Shown here one piece after another: positions 34,511-43,311 of a stretch of 59,432 nucleotides of DNA. The stretch lies in the NCBI GenBank assembly GCA_023410675.1, contig JAEYPM010000098.1, positions 1 through 59,432 on the forward strand, read 5' to 3'. A program made the translations under genes and the position numbers. Under the pieces are notes generated by a model. That model was not told where the DNA came from and searched no databases. It saw nothing but the letters and a program-made list of their open reading frames with translations. Origin of the DNA: Bacillota bacterium (GTDB lineage: Bacteria > Bacillota > Clostridia > Lachnospirales > Cellulosilyticaceae). How positions within the stretch are numbered: position 1 is the first letter of the stretch; each line of letters opens with the position of its first letter.

Positions 34511-35404
34511 TTATGCACGGGGATGAGCTTTTGAATACACTTCTTTTAAAGTTGCATTTTCTTTATTAAGCTGGGTATAGACCTGAGTAGTAGAAATATC
34601 AGAATGTCCTAACATCTGCTGTACTGATTTTAGATTTGCTCCATTTTGCATAAGATGAGCTGCAAAAGAATGTCTTAACATACGTGGTGTAATCTCGTCA
34701 TCTAAAACCATATTTTTCGAATATATTTTAAGTATTTTCCAAAATCCTTGGCGCGTCATCTTTTTACCATTACAATTAACAAACAGATGTGTTTCTGAAT
34801 TATCTCTTAACAGAACATGTCTTACTTGAGTCAAATACTTTTTCACTGCAGCTATTGCAGACTTTCCAATGGGGATAATCCTCTCTTTGTGATCATCACG
34901 ACATATAATATATCCTTGTTGTAAATTAATATCTGTGGTATTTAATTCAATAAGTTCAGACACTCTAATTCCTGAAGCATATAAAAGCTCTAGCATCGCT
35001 CGGTCTCTTATGCCTTTAATATCGTTTGCATTTGGTTGGTTGAGCAAAAGATCAATTTGCTGCTCTGTCAATATTTTGGGTATCTTTTTGCTAATTTTGG
35101 GCAATTCAACTATATTAGCAGGGTTTTGCATTATAATTTCTTCTTTAACTAGATACTGACAAAACGCTCTAATAGCTGCTAATGTCCGCGAGATGGTGGC
35201 TGTTGATTTATTACAACTAGATTTCATGTAATCTAAATACTGATTAATAATTTTTTCATCAATACTTTCTACATTCCTCACTTGCAAGGTTTCTAGAAAT
35301 TTTAAAAAATATTTTAGGTCTCTCTCATAAGATTGAACAGTATTCATCGAAGCAAGCTTAACACTTTGTAAATAAATGATAAATAGTCTAATATACTCTT
35401 CCAT
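34511..35404 (-). CDS. xerD: Tyrosine recombinase XerD, with a changed HxxR motif
   Basis: A site-specific recombinase that resolves chromosome dimers at dif (297 residues). The N-terminal core-binding SAM-like domain (1-105) and the C-terminal catalytic domain are complete. Catalytic Arg147 (GIRVSE), Lys173, Arg244, His267 (LGHSDISTT) and Tyr276 (QVYTQ) are present, but the first residue of the HxxR motif, His in most XerD proteins, is Arg241 (TPRMLRHS). Its place before deoB-punA-dacF is the standard housekeeping location, so it is not a phage integrase. The RBS is GGGG. Confidence 0.9.
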   Translation of the reverse strand: MEEYIRLFIIYLQSVKLASMNTVQSYERDLKYFLKFLETLQVRNVESIDEKIINQYLDYMKSSCNKSTATISRTLAAIRAFCQYLVKEEIIMQNPANIVELPKISKKIPKILTEQQIDLLLNQPNANDIKGIRDRAMLELLYASGIRVSELIELNTTDINLQQGYIICRDDHKERIIPIGKSAIAAVKKYLTQVRHVLLRDNSETHLFVNCNGKKMTRQGFWKILKIYSKNMVLDDEITPRMLRHSFAAHLMQNGANLKSVQQMLGHSDISTTQVYTQLNKENATLKEVYSKAHPRA

Positions 35405-35493
35405 CTCGATTTCCCCTTTAGTATATATTGGTATTTTAAATCACTATACAATATTATTATACATAAAATGATTTTTATTGTCTATATTATTTG

Positions 35494-35522
35494 ACTTTAT
35501 ATATAAATTTTATATATAAAGT
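35494..35522. repeat. AT-rich palindrome between xerD and pyrR
   Basis: A 29-bp near-perfect palindrome with arms ACTTTATATATAA and TTATATATAAAGT, upstream of xerD on the minus strand. Simple AT sequence makes its meaning doubtful; it might bind a regulator of xerD. Confidence 0.3.
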
Positions 35523-35648
35523 ATACATAAAAATAATACTTTTTAGTCATATTTCGTCTAATTCATATATAATTATAGTTTTATAGGGGAAAATACTTCT
35601 GGATTCAACTAGACTCAAATAGTATACCCTAAAATTTGAGGAAAAATT

Positions 35649-36182
35649 CTATGTTTCAATCAAAACTCTGTTTTCACCATCTATACTTTGTATATTTACA
35701 CGAACAATCTCTTTTTTTGATGTTGGAATATTCTTACCAACAAAGTCCGGTCGAATGGGTAACTCTCTATGGCCTCTGTCAATTAATGTCGCCAATTTTA
35801 TATAATTTGGTCTTCCAATATCCATGATGGCATCCATAGCTGCTCTTACTGTTCTTCCTGTATAAATAACATCATCAACTAATATGATCGTCTTTTGATT
35901 GATTGCTGTCGTTAAGCTACTACCATTAGTGATAGGTACTTGATTCTTTTTTTTTAAATCATCTCGGTAAAACGCAATATTTATTTTTTCAACAGGTATT
36001 TCAACACTTTCTATAAGTTTTATCTTTTCAGCAAGAATTTTAGCTAGTGGTACGCCTCGCGTTTCAATGCCAACTAAAATTATATCTTTAGCTCCTCTAT
36101 TTGCTTCTATAATCTCATGTGATATTCTTGTTAATGCTCTGTTCATAGCTGCTTCATCCATTAGAACTTTATAACTTGTCAT
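35649..36182 (-). CDS. pyrR: PyrR, pyrimidine attenuation protein and uracil phosphoribosyltransferase
   Basis: A phosphoribosyltransferase-fold RNA-binding regulator (177 residues). The PRPP motif is TIILVDDVIYTGRTVRAAMDAI. It would regulate pyr operons by RNA binding and also make UMP from uracil. Bacillus has pyrR after lspA and rluD, as here. A terminator sits just upstream, so it has its own transcription or anti-termination control; I saw no clear PyrR-binding loop in the 99 nt upstream. The RBS is GGGAGG. Confidence 0.94.
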   Translation of the reverse strand: MTSYKVLMDEAAMNRALTRISHEIIEANRGAKDIILVGIETRGVPLAKILAEKIKLIESVEIPVEKINIAFYRDDLKKKNQVPITNGSSLTTAINQKTIILVDDVIYTGRTVRAAMDAIMDIGRPNYIKLATLIDRGHRELPIRPDFVGKNIPTSKKEIVRVNIQSIDGENRVLIET

Positions 36183-36204
36183 TTTGTTCCTCCCAATTTA
36201 TCTA

Positions 36205-36235
36205 TAAAAAACTCCCTAATTTTATACTTAGGAAG
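36205..36235 (-). terminator. Terminator between rluD and pyrR
   Basis: On the minus strand CTTCCTAA/TTAGGGAG (one G-T pair; 36228-36235 with 36212-36219) is followed by six T. It ends rluD and may act as a leader terminator for pyrR. Confidence 0.7.
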
Positions 36236-36281
36236 CTTTAATAAACATAAGGTGCACCCCTTCTTATATATTTCTTTATAT

Positions 36282-37199
36282 TTATTGCAGCTTTTTTAGT
36301 TTATTAAGAATAGTTATGAAATATGGTGGCAATTCACTATCAAATTCTAGATATCGCCCTGTTGAAGGATGAACAAAACCTATAACCTTAGCATGTAAAG
36401 TCTGCTTATCCACGCCAAAGTTTTTGTTACTAGGTCCATATACTATATCTCCTAATATAGGATGACCAATATGTTTCATATGCACCCTTATTTGATGCGT
36501 TCTGCCAGTAAATAAAGTCAATTCTAAGTAGCTAAAATTTTTATAGGTTTCAAGAACCCTATAGTGTGTTTTAGCATATCTACCATCTTTTGTTACTGCC
36601 ATTTTTTTTCTGTCTCTTGGGTCTCTTCCTATAGGTAATTCAACAATTCCTTCTGTATCCTTAAATGTTCCATGGACAAGTGCATGATATTGCCTCTTAA
36701 TATTGTGATCTTTTAAGAGACTTGATAGATGTAAATGAGCTTTGTCGTTTTTTGCTATCATAAGAAGACCTGAAGTATCTTTATCAATACGATGGACTAT
36801 GCCAGGTCTTATCTCCCCATTAATAGACGACAACTGATCTTTTAAATGAAATAAAAGTGCATTCACCAAGGTTCCTGTATAATTACCCACTGCTGGATGA
36901 ACAACCATTCCTTGAGGCTTATTTACAATGATAATATCTTCGTCTTGATAGATAATATCAATCGGAATATCTTCTGGAATAATGGCTACTTCTACAGGCT
37001 CTGGAATACAAACATTAATTCTGTCATTATTCTTTACTTTATATTTTACATTTGTTTCTGCCTCATTAACTGTTATATTGCCATTTGTTATCAATTTTTG
37101 TATAAATGTTCTTGTATAATCTGGAAATTTCTCAGCTAAATACTTGTCTAATCTAATATCAAATCCGTCTTGTACTATGAAATCGATAACTTCTTTCAT
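36282..37199 (-). CDS. rluD: 23S rRNA pseudouridine synthase, RluD type
   Basis: An S4 domain at the N-terminus (residues about 12-75) and an RluA-family catalytic domain with the Asp nucleophile in GIVHRIDKDTSGLLMIAKND. Downstream are RTHQIRVHMKHIGHPILGD and the C-terminal HA-rich part. It has 305 residues. The gene follows lspA by 18 bp, as in B. subtilis ylyB. It modifies helix 69-type 23S rRNA uridines. The RBS is GGCAGG. Confidence 0.93.
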   Translation of the reverse strand: MKEVIDFIVQDGFDIRLDKYLAEKFPDYTRTFIQKLITNGNITVNEAETNVKYKVKNNDRINVCIPEPVEVAIIPEDIPIDIIYQDEDIIIVNKPQGMVVHPAVGNYTGTLVNALLFHLKDQLSSINGEIRPGIVHRIDKDTSGLLMIAKNDKAHLHLSSLLKDHNIKRQYHALVHGTFKDTEGIVELPIGRDPRDRKKMAVTKDGRYAKTHYRVLETYKNFSYLELTLFTGRTHQIRVHMKHIGHPILGDIVYGPSNKNFGVDKQTLHAKVIGFVHPSTGRYLEFDSELPPYFITILNKLKKLQ

Positions 37200-37217
37200 C
37201 TTTTCCTGCCTCTTAGT

Positions 37218-37703
37218 TTATTTTTCGCCCTCAATTTCCTTTTGCATTTCTTTGGTATCACTATAAAATAAAGATAGTGCTAATATCCCCACACCACCAA
37301 CTACCAAAATATCTGCAACATTAAAGACAGGGAAATTAATAGGAACAAAATAAATAAAGTCTCTCACATATCCAAATAAAAGCCTATCAATAAAGTTACC
37401 TATTGCACCAGCAGTAATAAATACTAATGCGAATCTAGCTATATCTCCCCATTTATCTTTTGGAAGCTTCATATAGATAAATGGAATAGTCAAAATAACA
37501 CAAGCTACAATAATAAGTAAAAATGCTGTTTTACCTTGAAATATTCCAAAGGCAGCTCCTTTATTTTCAACATAAGTAAAATGGAGAACATTTTTCCATA
37601 GATAAATATCTCCATTTTGAATGAGATAACTGCTTAGCCAATATTTAGATACCTGATCTAAAGCTATAAGCAATAGCAATCCTATTATAGTTATGATTAT
37701 CAT
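37218..37703 (-). CDS. lspA: Lipoprotein signal peptidase II
   Basis: A four-helix membrane aspartyl peptidase of 161 residues that cleaves prolipoproteins, such as the lipoprotein at 5722, after lipidation. The catalytic pair Asp106 (GNFIDRLLFGYVRDF) and Asp131 (FPVFNVADI) is in place. The N-terminal helix begins ITIIGLLLLIALDQVSKYWL. It lies 29 bp after aroB and 18 bp before rluD. The RBS is GAGGAG. Confidence 0.95.
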   Translation of the reverse strand: MIIITIIGLLLLIALDQVSKYWLSSYLIQNGDIYLWKNVLHFTYVENKGAAFGIFQGKTAFLLIIVACVILTIPFIYMKLPKDKWGDIARFALVFITAGAIGNFIDRLLFGYVRDFIYFVPINFPVFNVADILVVGGVGILALSLFYSDTKEMQKEIEGEK

Positions 37704-37732
37704 CTATCTACTCCTCAATTCATGCACTTTGC

Positions 37733-38815
37733 TTAATGACATATTTCCACTGCAAAAACTAGTGCATCCTCAATTTCTTTTTCTTCTATATCCCTTACAA
37801 TAATAGCTTTACCAATTTCCTCTAATAATATAAAAGATACTTTGCTATAAGATTTCTTTTTATCAAAACTCATCTGCTTTAGTACATCTACAGAAGCAAA
37901 ATTTTCAATAGGTTTTAATAGTTCATATCGTTTAAACATATCAATAATCCCATTTAGTGCCTCTTGGGTTAAATAACCTCTTTTATAGCTGATATAGGAT
38001 GCCATAGCACTACCATAGGCTACAGCTTCACCATGGGATATAGAAAAATCAGATAGGGTCTCAATTGCATGTCCTATGGTATGCCCAAAATTTAGGATTT
38101 TTCTAAGTCCTGATTCTTTTAAATCTAACGAAACAACCTCAGCCTTTACATTACACGACATATAAGTAAGTTCATGAAGTGTATCTTGATTGAGAGTAAA
38201 TATGCTATCTTTATGGCTATGTAAAAACTCAAATAGGTTATGATCTTTAATGAGACCATGCTTAATAACTTCACTCAGTCCACCGATTAATTCTCTTTGT
38301 GGTAATGTGGAAAGAGTCTTTGTGTTGATATAAACAAGTATTGGATTATAAAAAGCACCGATCATATTTTTATGAGATAAATAATCTATGCCAACCTTCC
38401 CCCCAATACTACTGTCATTTTGAGCAACAATGGTGGTGGGAATCTGTATAAACGGAACCCCTCTCATATAACTAGAGGCAACAAAGCCAGCTATATCACC
38501 TACTACACCACCTCCAAGTGCAACAATCATGCCACTTCTATCTAACTTCCTTTCGATACAGGTATTGTAGATTTCTGTAACAGTATTACTATTTTTGTAT
38601 TGTTCTCCTGGAACAATAATATGGCTGTCTACAGGTGCTACTTCTGCTAGGATTTCGCAAACCGATTCTAAATAGTGTTTTGCTACATTTTCATCTGTAA
38701 TAACAAGTATCGAGCTTGGACTATGTACCTTAGCTATGCACTGACTTAAATGCTCAAATGTATCTGTAATGATAATATCATAATTTCTATTGGTATTACC
38801 TTGAAGTAATTTCAT
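37733..38815 (-). CDS. aroB: 3-dehydroquinate synthase
   Basis: NAD-dependent, metal-dependent shikimate enzyme (360 residues). The NAD site GGGVVGDIAGFVASSYMRGVPFIQIPTT, the DSSIGGKVGID metal/substrate region and the HGEAVAYGSAMA metal His are present. Its place is unusual: it lies between divIVA and lspA inside the division cluster, where Bacillus has ileS. The 23-bp gaps on both sides suggest co-transcription with the division genes. The RBS is GGAGG. Confidence 0.95.
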   Translation of the reverse strand: MKLLQGNTNRNYDIIITDTFEHLSQCIAKVHSPSSILVITDENVAKHYLESVCEILAEVAPVDSHIIVPGEQYKNSNTVTEIYNTCIERKLDRSGMIVALGGGVVGDIAGFVASSYMRGVPFIQIPTTIVAQNDSSIGGKVGIDYLSHKNMIGAFYNPILVYINTKTLSTLPQRELIGGLSEVIKHGLIKDHNLFEFLHSHKDSIFTLNQDTLHELTYMSCNVKAEVVSLDLKESGLRKILNFGHTIGHAIETLSDFSISHGEAVAYGSAMASYISYKRGYLTQEALNGIIDMFKRYELLKPIENFASVDVLKQMSFDKKKSYSKVSFILLEEIGKAIIVRDIEEKEIEDALVFAVEICH

Positions 38816-38837
38816 GTTAACCTCCAGCTATTCTTTA

Positions 38838-39479
38838 CTATGCTAGACTATCATCATATAATGGCATATATTCTTTCGTAAAGAACTTATTGTCTTGTTT
38901 AGGAATGCTATCTTTATCTTCTAGTTGTTGATTTGCACCTTTATAGCTACCTGATAATTCACCTAGTGAATCCATAATTTTTTTGCCATCTATTTCTTCT
39001 TCAATTGTACTGCTATTAAGAAGTGCAAGTTGTCCCTCTATAACCTCTTTTATTTTAGCCTTATATGCAACATATTGTATTCTTAATTCATCTATTTTTT
39101 GACTGATTAAATACAACTCTTGTCTCGCTTTATCTGTAGCCTCTTCAGATCGTCTCTCTGCTTCTCTCTTAATTTGCTCTGCCTTTTTATAAGCATCATT
39201 TTTAATATTTTCCGCTTTCTCATAAGCATCTGTTTTGGTATCATGTGCCGTCTTGTCTGCAAGAATAAGAACATTTTGGATAGTAGATTCCATTGTCCTA
39301 TAGTATTGTATACTTTCGTTAAGCATATTAATCTTATCTTTAAGAGCATAGTTTTCATTGGTTAATTCTTGAAAGGAATTTAATACTTCTTCCATAAATT
39401 CGTCTACTTCATTTGGCTTATACCCATTTACTGCTGACTTCTTAAATACTTTATTTTGAATATCTACTGGTGCTAACAT
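38838..39479 (-). CDS. divIVA: DivIVA, polar/division-site coiled-coil protein
   Basis: A curvature-sensing scaffold protein of the septum and poles. The N-terminal membrane-binding domain (MLAPVDIQNKVFKKSAVNGYKPNEVDEFMEEV) is followed by a long charged coiled coil (about 45-155) and a flexible C-terminus. The start is the ATG at 39479 with a GGGAGG RBS; an upstream frame to 39494 overlaps the ylmH end. Total 213 residues. It is part of the ylmH-divIVA arrangement conserved in Firmicutes. Confidence 0.93.
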   Translation of the reverse strand: MLAPVDIQNKVFKKSAVNGYKPNEVDEFMEEVLNSFQELTNENYALKDKINMLNESIQYYRTMESTIQNVLILADKTAHDTKTDAYEKAENIKNDAYKKAEQIKREAERRSEEATDKARQELYLISQKIDELRIQYVAYKAKIKEVIEGQLALLNSSTIEEEIDGKKIMDSLGELSGSYKGANQQLEDKDSIPKQDNKFFTKEYMPLYDDSLA

Positions 39480-39493
39480 AAAGAACCTCCCCA

Positions 39494-40273
39494 TTAAATA
39501 TACTTATAAATACATATTCTAATTTTTCCTTTTTTACTTGTTCCAATGACCTCATGAAGCTTGATTTTCCCATAACCTTTTATGGTTGCATAATCGCCTT
39601 CTTTTAACAAGGTATTATTGGATATACTTAATCCATTACATCTTGCTTTATCCTGCTCTATTAACTTTGCAGATGATGTTCTTGATAAAGAAAATCCAGC
39701 TGCTAACACACTATCTGCTCTAAGAGAAGCAACAGATGCATAGATTGCTTTTATATTTTCTTCTTTTAACTCAATTTGCTCCAAGGGGATTTCTTTAATT
39801 TCTATACTTTGATATCTTCCTATACTATTTAAGTTCCACATAATATAGTCCATAACATTTTTATGCAAAATAATATATGCTCCAAAATCAGCTACAATAA
39901 TATCCCCTATCATATCACGGTTGATACCAGCTCCCATCAAGGCACCTAAAAAATCCCTATGGGTTAGTGGCTTACCTATTCCTGTTTTTACATTAAGCTT
40001 TAACCCACCTATAGGAAAATCCCATGGATGCTCTTTACTTGGGAAAAATCCTAACATTTGCCTTTCGGCATTTTCACAACCACCAAAAAATCCACAATTT
40101 TCTTCATTTAAAGTACCTATATACCTTCTTATAAGTTCACTCATCCACTCTTTTTTATAAAAGTTTGTATAATAGCTCTTATAGGTTTGCTTAATCTTTT
40201 GTGAATAACTAATGAACTGTTTGATAAATGCCTTTTCTTCTGGGTCCTTAATATGTTCTAAACGACTATTCAT
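39494..40273 (-). CDS. YlmH, S4-domain RNA-binding protein of the division cluster
   Basis: A 259-residue protein with an N-terminal helical part and a C-terminal S4 RNA-binding domain (LRADSVLAAGFSLSRTSSAKLIEQDKARCNG, about residues 180-250). YlmH homologues help ribosome rescue after failed translation and influence cell division; the division-cluster position is conserved. The gene follows sepF by 14 bp. The RBS is GGA. Confidence 0.92.
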   Translation of the reverse strand: MNSRLEHIKDPEEKAFIKQFISYSQKIKQTYKSYYTNFYKKEWMSELIRRYIGTLNEENCGFFGGCENAERQMLGFFPSKEHPWDFPIGGLKLNVKTGIGKPLTHRDFLGALMGAGINRDMIGDIIVADFGAYIILHKNVMDYIMWNLNSIGRYQSIEIKEIPLEQIELKEENIKAIYASVASLRADSVLAAGFSLSRTSSAKLIEQDKARCNGLSISNNTLLKEGDYATIKGYGKIKLHEVIGTSKKGKIRICIYKYI

Positions 40274-40287
40274 TTTATATCCTTATA

Positions 40288-40728
40288 TTACATTTGTGGC
40301 AATATAGTTTTTTGTCGTATCTTATCAGGATTAATATTGACATGTTCTGGGGCAAATATAAATATATTCTCAGTAATTTTTTCTACATTGCCATTTAACG
40401 CATAACAAGCACCTGTTAAAAAATCTAGTGTTCTTAACATCTGAAACTTGTCCAGCTTTTCCATATTAACAATAATAGGTTTTTTTGCTTTTATGTATGA
40501 AGCAACTTCTTCAGTCATATCATAACTGAGCATAGTAAAATTAAGTATTTCCATTTTATTATTAGACTGATTGAGTTGCACAACTTTTGTTTGATAGCTA
40601 TTGGATGATGTATGTGTACTTTTTGATAAATATTCTTTTTCTCTTGGCTCGTCTTGGATGTCATCGTCTTCATCATACTCATCTTGTATGGAAAACCAAG
40701 TTTTAAACTTATCCATTATTTTGCTCAT
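40288..40728 (-). CDS. sepF: SepF, FtsZ-bundling division protein
   Basis: A cytoplasmic ring-forming protein that anchors FtsZ. The N-terminal amphipathic segment (KIMDKFKTWFS) binds membrane, a long acidic linker follows (YDEDDDIQDEPREKEY), and the C-terminal globular domain (KMEILNFTMLSYDMTEEVASYIKAKKPIIVNMEKL) is the SepF fold. It has 146 residues. It lies after yggS, as in other Firmicutes. The RBS is GGAGG. Confidence 0.95.
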   Translation of the reverse strand: MSKIMDKFKTWFSIQDEYDEDDDIQDEPREKEYLSKSTHTSSNSYQTKVVQLNQSNNKMEILNFTMLSYDMTEEVASYIKAKKPIIVNMEKLDKFQMLRTLDFLTGACYALNGNVEKITENIFIFAPEHVNINPDKIRQKTILPQM

Positions 40729-40752
40729 TGTGTACTCCTCCTTATACTACTC

Positions 40753-41442
40753 TTAAAGATAATTTCTTTGGCCAAACAAAGCTGTACCTACTCTTATCAT
40801 ATTTGAACCTTCTTCTATAGCTACTTCGTAATCGTTACTCATTCCCATTGATAGTATTTCAATACTTATATTATCAAGCTTTTGCTTTCGTATGTCAACT
40901 GATAAGTTATAAAGTTCTTTAAATACAGGCCTATTATATTCAGGATCTTCAACATAAGGAGCAACTGTCATTAAGCCTTTTACTTTAATACCAGATAGTG
41001 CATTTAAATCCGCTAGTGCACGATAAACTTCCTCTTTTGTAAAACCAAATTTTGAATCTTCATTTGCAATATTTACCTCTAAAAGAACTTCTGATACTAT
41101 ATTTTTTTTGGTTGACTGTTTGCTAATCTCTTGTGCCAGTTTTAAACTATCTACTGAATGAATGAGTTTAACATTTCCGACAACATATTTCACCTTATTG
41201 GTTTGGAGGTGACCGATTAAGTGCCAGTGCACTTCTTGACTAATATCCGGTATTTTACTCATCAGTTCCTGCACTTTGTTTTCACCAAAGTGTAATTGGC
41301 CTAATTTATATAATTCTTTTATAGCACTTGCAGGGTATGTTTTAGATACTGCTATGAGTGTAATTTCGTTCTCATTTCTCCCTGTCTTCATAGCAGCTTT
41401 TTGTATATTTCTTTTTACATTCTCTAAGTTTTCTTTAAGCAT
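40753..41442 (-). CDS. yggS: YggS-type PLP-binding protein
   Basis: A pyridoxal-5'-phosphate homeostasis protein with an alanine-racemase-like barrel (229 residues). The PLP Lys lies in LIAVSKTYPASAIKELY, near residue 33, and SMGMSNDYEVAIEEGSNMIRVGTALFG is at the end. It does not racemise amino acids but tunes PLP and amino-acid pools. It is the first well-known gene of the division cluster here. The ATG at 41442 has an AAGGA RBS at seven nt; the ATG at 41451 is too close to it. It is 13 bp after the HlyD-like gene. Confidence 0.93.
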   Translation of the reverse strand: MLKENLENVKRNIQKAAMKTGRNENEITLIAVSKTYPASAIKELYKLGQLHFGENKVQELMSKIPDISQEVHWHLIGHLQTNKVKYVVGNVKLIHSVDSLKLAQEISKQSTKKNIVSEVLLEVNIANEDSKFGFTKEEVYRALADLNALSGIKVKGLMTVAPYVEDPEYNRPVFKELYNLSVDIRKQKLDNISIEILSMGMSNDYEVAIEEGSNMIRVGTALFGQRNYL

Positions 41443-41455
41443 ATATTTCATTCCT

Positions 41456-43198
41456 TTATTTGTTTTGTATTTTCATATAACGTAATAAGTCATCTTCTTT
41501 GACGTTTTTGGGATTAGTAATTATTTTATCTAGTGCTTTAAGCCCATTATTTGTTGTACCTGGCTCAACAATTGCATATTCATCGTTTTGAGTAATCAGT
41601 TTAATCGACTTAAATTCAGCCACTTTACCGTTGATAGCATAAACACCTTTATGGGTTTCTATACTATCTAGTTTGACTATCTTTTGGTTTTGCATGTTAT
41701 ATATTTCATCATTGAGTACAATACTATTATTATTTCCTATTTCTTGAAGAATATATGTATGATTATCTTTTTCATATTGAACAGATACTTTAACCCACTC
41801 TGTTTTATCATTTCGCTTTCTCATAACACCATAATCATCACTTTGTCTTATGAGATAATCCGATGGCACCTTGATTAAAGTCCGTTCAACAATAGCTTGC
41901 AGCGGAATCTTTATCCCTTCATATTTACTTCCAATTTTAAAATTAATCTTTCTCATATTCAAAAATTCTGTCAGACTTTCATTCGTTTCAAACACTAACT
42001 TAACCTTTTCGTTTTCCTCTTGTACTTTTTTCTTTAGTCGAAAGTTTAAGTGAAGATCTCCATTTTCATAGAAATTTAAGCTAAACTGGTCATTTTCTTT
42101 AAATAAATGTGCCTTCTCTTTTTCAATATAGGTTATAATCTGCCATTCATCTTTCAGGATAAGTTTATATATTGGCATATCTTTTTCTATTATAGATTCC
42201 GCCAATAAATAATTGCTATTACTTATGTCATTATACAAAGATTTATAATCTGAGTAGTTTAACTTGTCCACTTTATCTATACTAAGCTTATTTTCACTTC
42301 CATCGATAATATAAGAGACCGTTCCCGTAACCTCTGCTTTTTCTATGGACTTTATATTACTCATTTGGTTAAATAGAACACTCTTTTTTCCCTTATCTTC
42401 TTTAATAACATCTGCTTTTTCTATGGTATAAAGATTCGTACGCTTTTCAATAATATTATCAAGTTTTTGCCTTGCTGTAATAACATGCTGCACTGTGTTA
42501 TTCTCAATGTCTGTATAATAATCTTGAGCAATAGCTACTATTTCTTTATCTAATTCATAAAGATCATCTTGATAATAAGAAAGATCCTCTCTTTTTCCCT
42601 GTTTTGTATAGATGTTACTATCTATTTGATAGGTTTCCTGCTTGATTCTTTCAGTTTCGATCTCATCTGCAACAACGCATATATCACCATCTTTACTAAC
42701 CTTTTCTCCTTCATCCGCGATATAATATAGCGTTCCCTTGTTATTACTTAAATACACCTTCTCATTTCGTACAATAAGGCCATTTAATGATAGTGAATTA
42801 TCTATCACACCTAATTGTACTGTTTGCTGTGCTATCTTATTATATGAAAATATCTGATTCAGTTTAATAATGCCCCATACCAAAATAATAGATCCCACTA
42901 GCGTTATTATACATAGCTGTATCAATCTTTTCCTTCTTCTTTTCTTTAGTTTAATACGCTGCTTTTTTGTTAATTTTCTTCTTGGCTTATTTTGCTCTTT
43001 AATGCCCTCTTCTTTTATTTTCTTTGTAGTCGAAAGTTTATCATACTGTTTATCATTTAAATATGTATTTGTATTAGTATTTTTATTTGTATTTGTATTT
43101 GTATTTCTACTTCTTGAATATGGATTATAATAATCTCTTTTATAGTTATTGATGTCAATAATATTATTCTTACCACTATTTGAATTATTCTTTTTCAC
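41456..43198 (-). CDS. HlyD-like membrane protein of the division cluster
   Basis: A 580-residue protein with a low-complexity Asn/Thr start, a very basic stretch (KKQRIKLKKRRRKRL), one membrane helix (about 93-113) and an outside part with a HlyD/periplasmic-adaptor-like beta barrel and lipoyl-type hairpin (GTLYYIADEGEKVSKDGDICVVADE near 155-180), then a coiled-coil-like middle and C-terminal beta domains. Adaptor proteins usually pair with an ABC transporter, but none lies nearby, so it may act as a cell-envelope structural factor in division. The start is a GTG, with a weak GGAAG RBS. It heads the yggS-sepF-ylmH-divIVA run. Confidence 0.78.
   Translation of the reverse strand: MKKNNSNSGKNNIIDINNYKRDYYNPYSRSRNTNTNTNKNTNTNTYLNDKQYDKLSTTKKIKEEGIKEQNKPRRKLTKKQRIKLKKRRRKRLIQLCIITLVGSIILVWGIIKLNQIFSYNKIAQQTVQLGVIDNSLSLNGLIVRNEKVYLSNNKGTLYYIADEGEKVSKDGDICVVADEIETERIKQETYQIDSNIYTKQGKREDLSYYQDDLYELDKEIVAIAQDYYTDIENNTVQHVITARQKLDNIIEKRTNLYTIEKADVIKEDKGKKSVLFNQMSNIKSIEKAEVTGTVSYIIDGSENKLSIDKVDKLNYSDYKSLYNDISNSNYLLAESIIEKDMPIYKLILKDEWQIITYIEKEKAHLFKENDQFSLNFYENGDLHLNFRLKKKVQEENEKVKLVFETNESLTEFLNMRKINFKIGSKYEGIKIPLQAIVERTLIKVPSDYLIRQSDDYGVMRKRNDKTEWVKVSVQYEKDNHTYILQEIGNNNSIVLNDEIYNMQNQKIVKLDSIETHKGVYAINGKVAEFKSIKLITQNDEYAIVEPGTTNNGLKALDKIITNPKNVKEDDLLRYMKIQNK
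43065..43106. repeat. Six-bp tandem repeat in the HlyD-like gene
   Basis: Seven consecutive GTATTT-like hexamers (five exact) in the coding start of the 41456-43198 gene. The minus strand encodes a run of alternating Asn and Thr before the basic stretch. Confidence 0.8.
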
Positions 43199-43233
43199 AT
43201 ATTCACTTCCAATCTACTCCTATATTATCTTTT

Positions 43234-43262
43234 ATGATATAATGGAATACTCAATCTTGCAA
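43234..43262 (-). promoter_or_regulatory. Sigma-A-like promoter of the division cluster
   Basis: On the minus strand TTGCAA (43262-43257), a 17-nt spacer and TATCAT (43239-43234) lie upstream of the HlyD-like gene and downstream of the spoIVA terminator. Confidence 0.55.
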
Positions 43263-43269
43263 TACTTAC

Positions 43270-43300
43270 CAAAAAAATAAAGACACAAAATGTGTCTTTA
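43270..43300 (-). terminator. Terminator of spoIVA
   Basis: The 10-bp stem TAAAGACACA/TGTGTCTTTA (43278-43287 and 43291-43300) with a 3-nt loop is followed on the minus strand by seven T, just after the spoIVA stop codon. Confidence 0.85.
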
Positions 43301-43311
43301 TCTGGCTGTTT

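Noticed and set aside
34511..35404. Phage integrase marking a mobile element
   Set aside because: Length, motifs and the xerD-deoB-punA-dacF order indicate the housekeeping recombinase; no att-like repeats or phage genes were seen.
36183..36281. PyrR-binding attenuator upstream of pyrR
   Set aside because: A terminator exists, but I could not find the conserved binding-loop pattern or an antiterminator.
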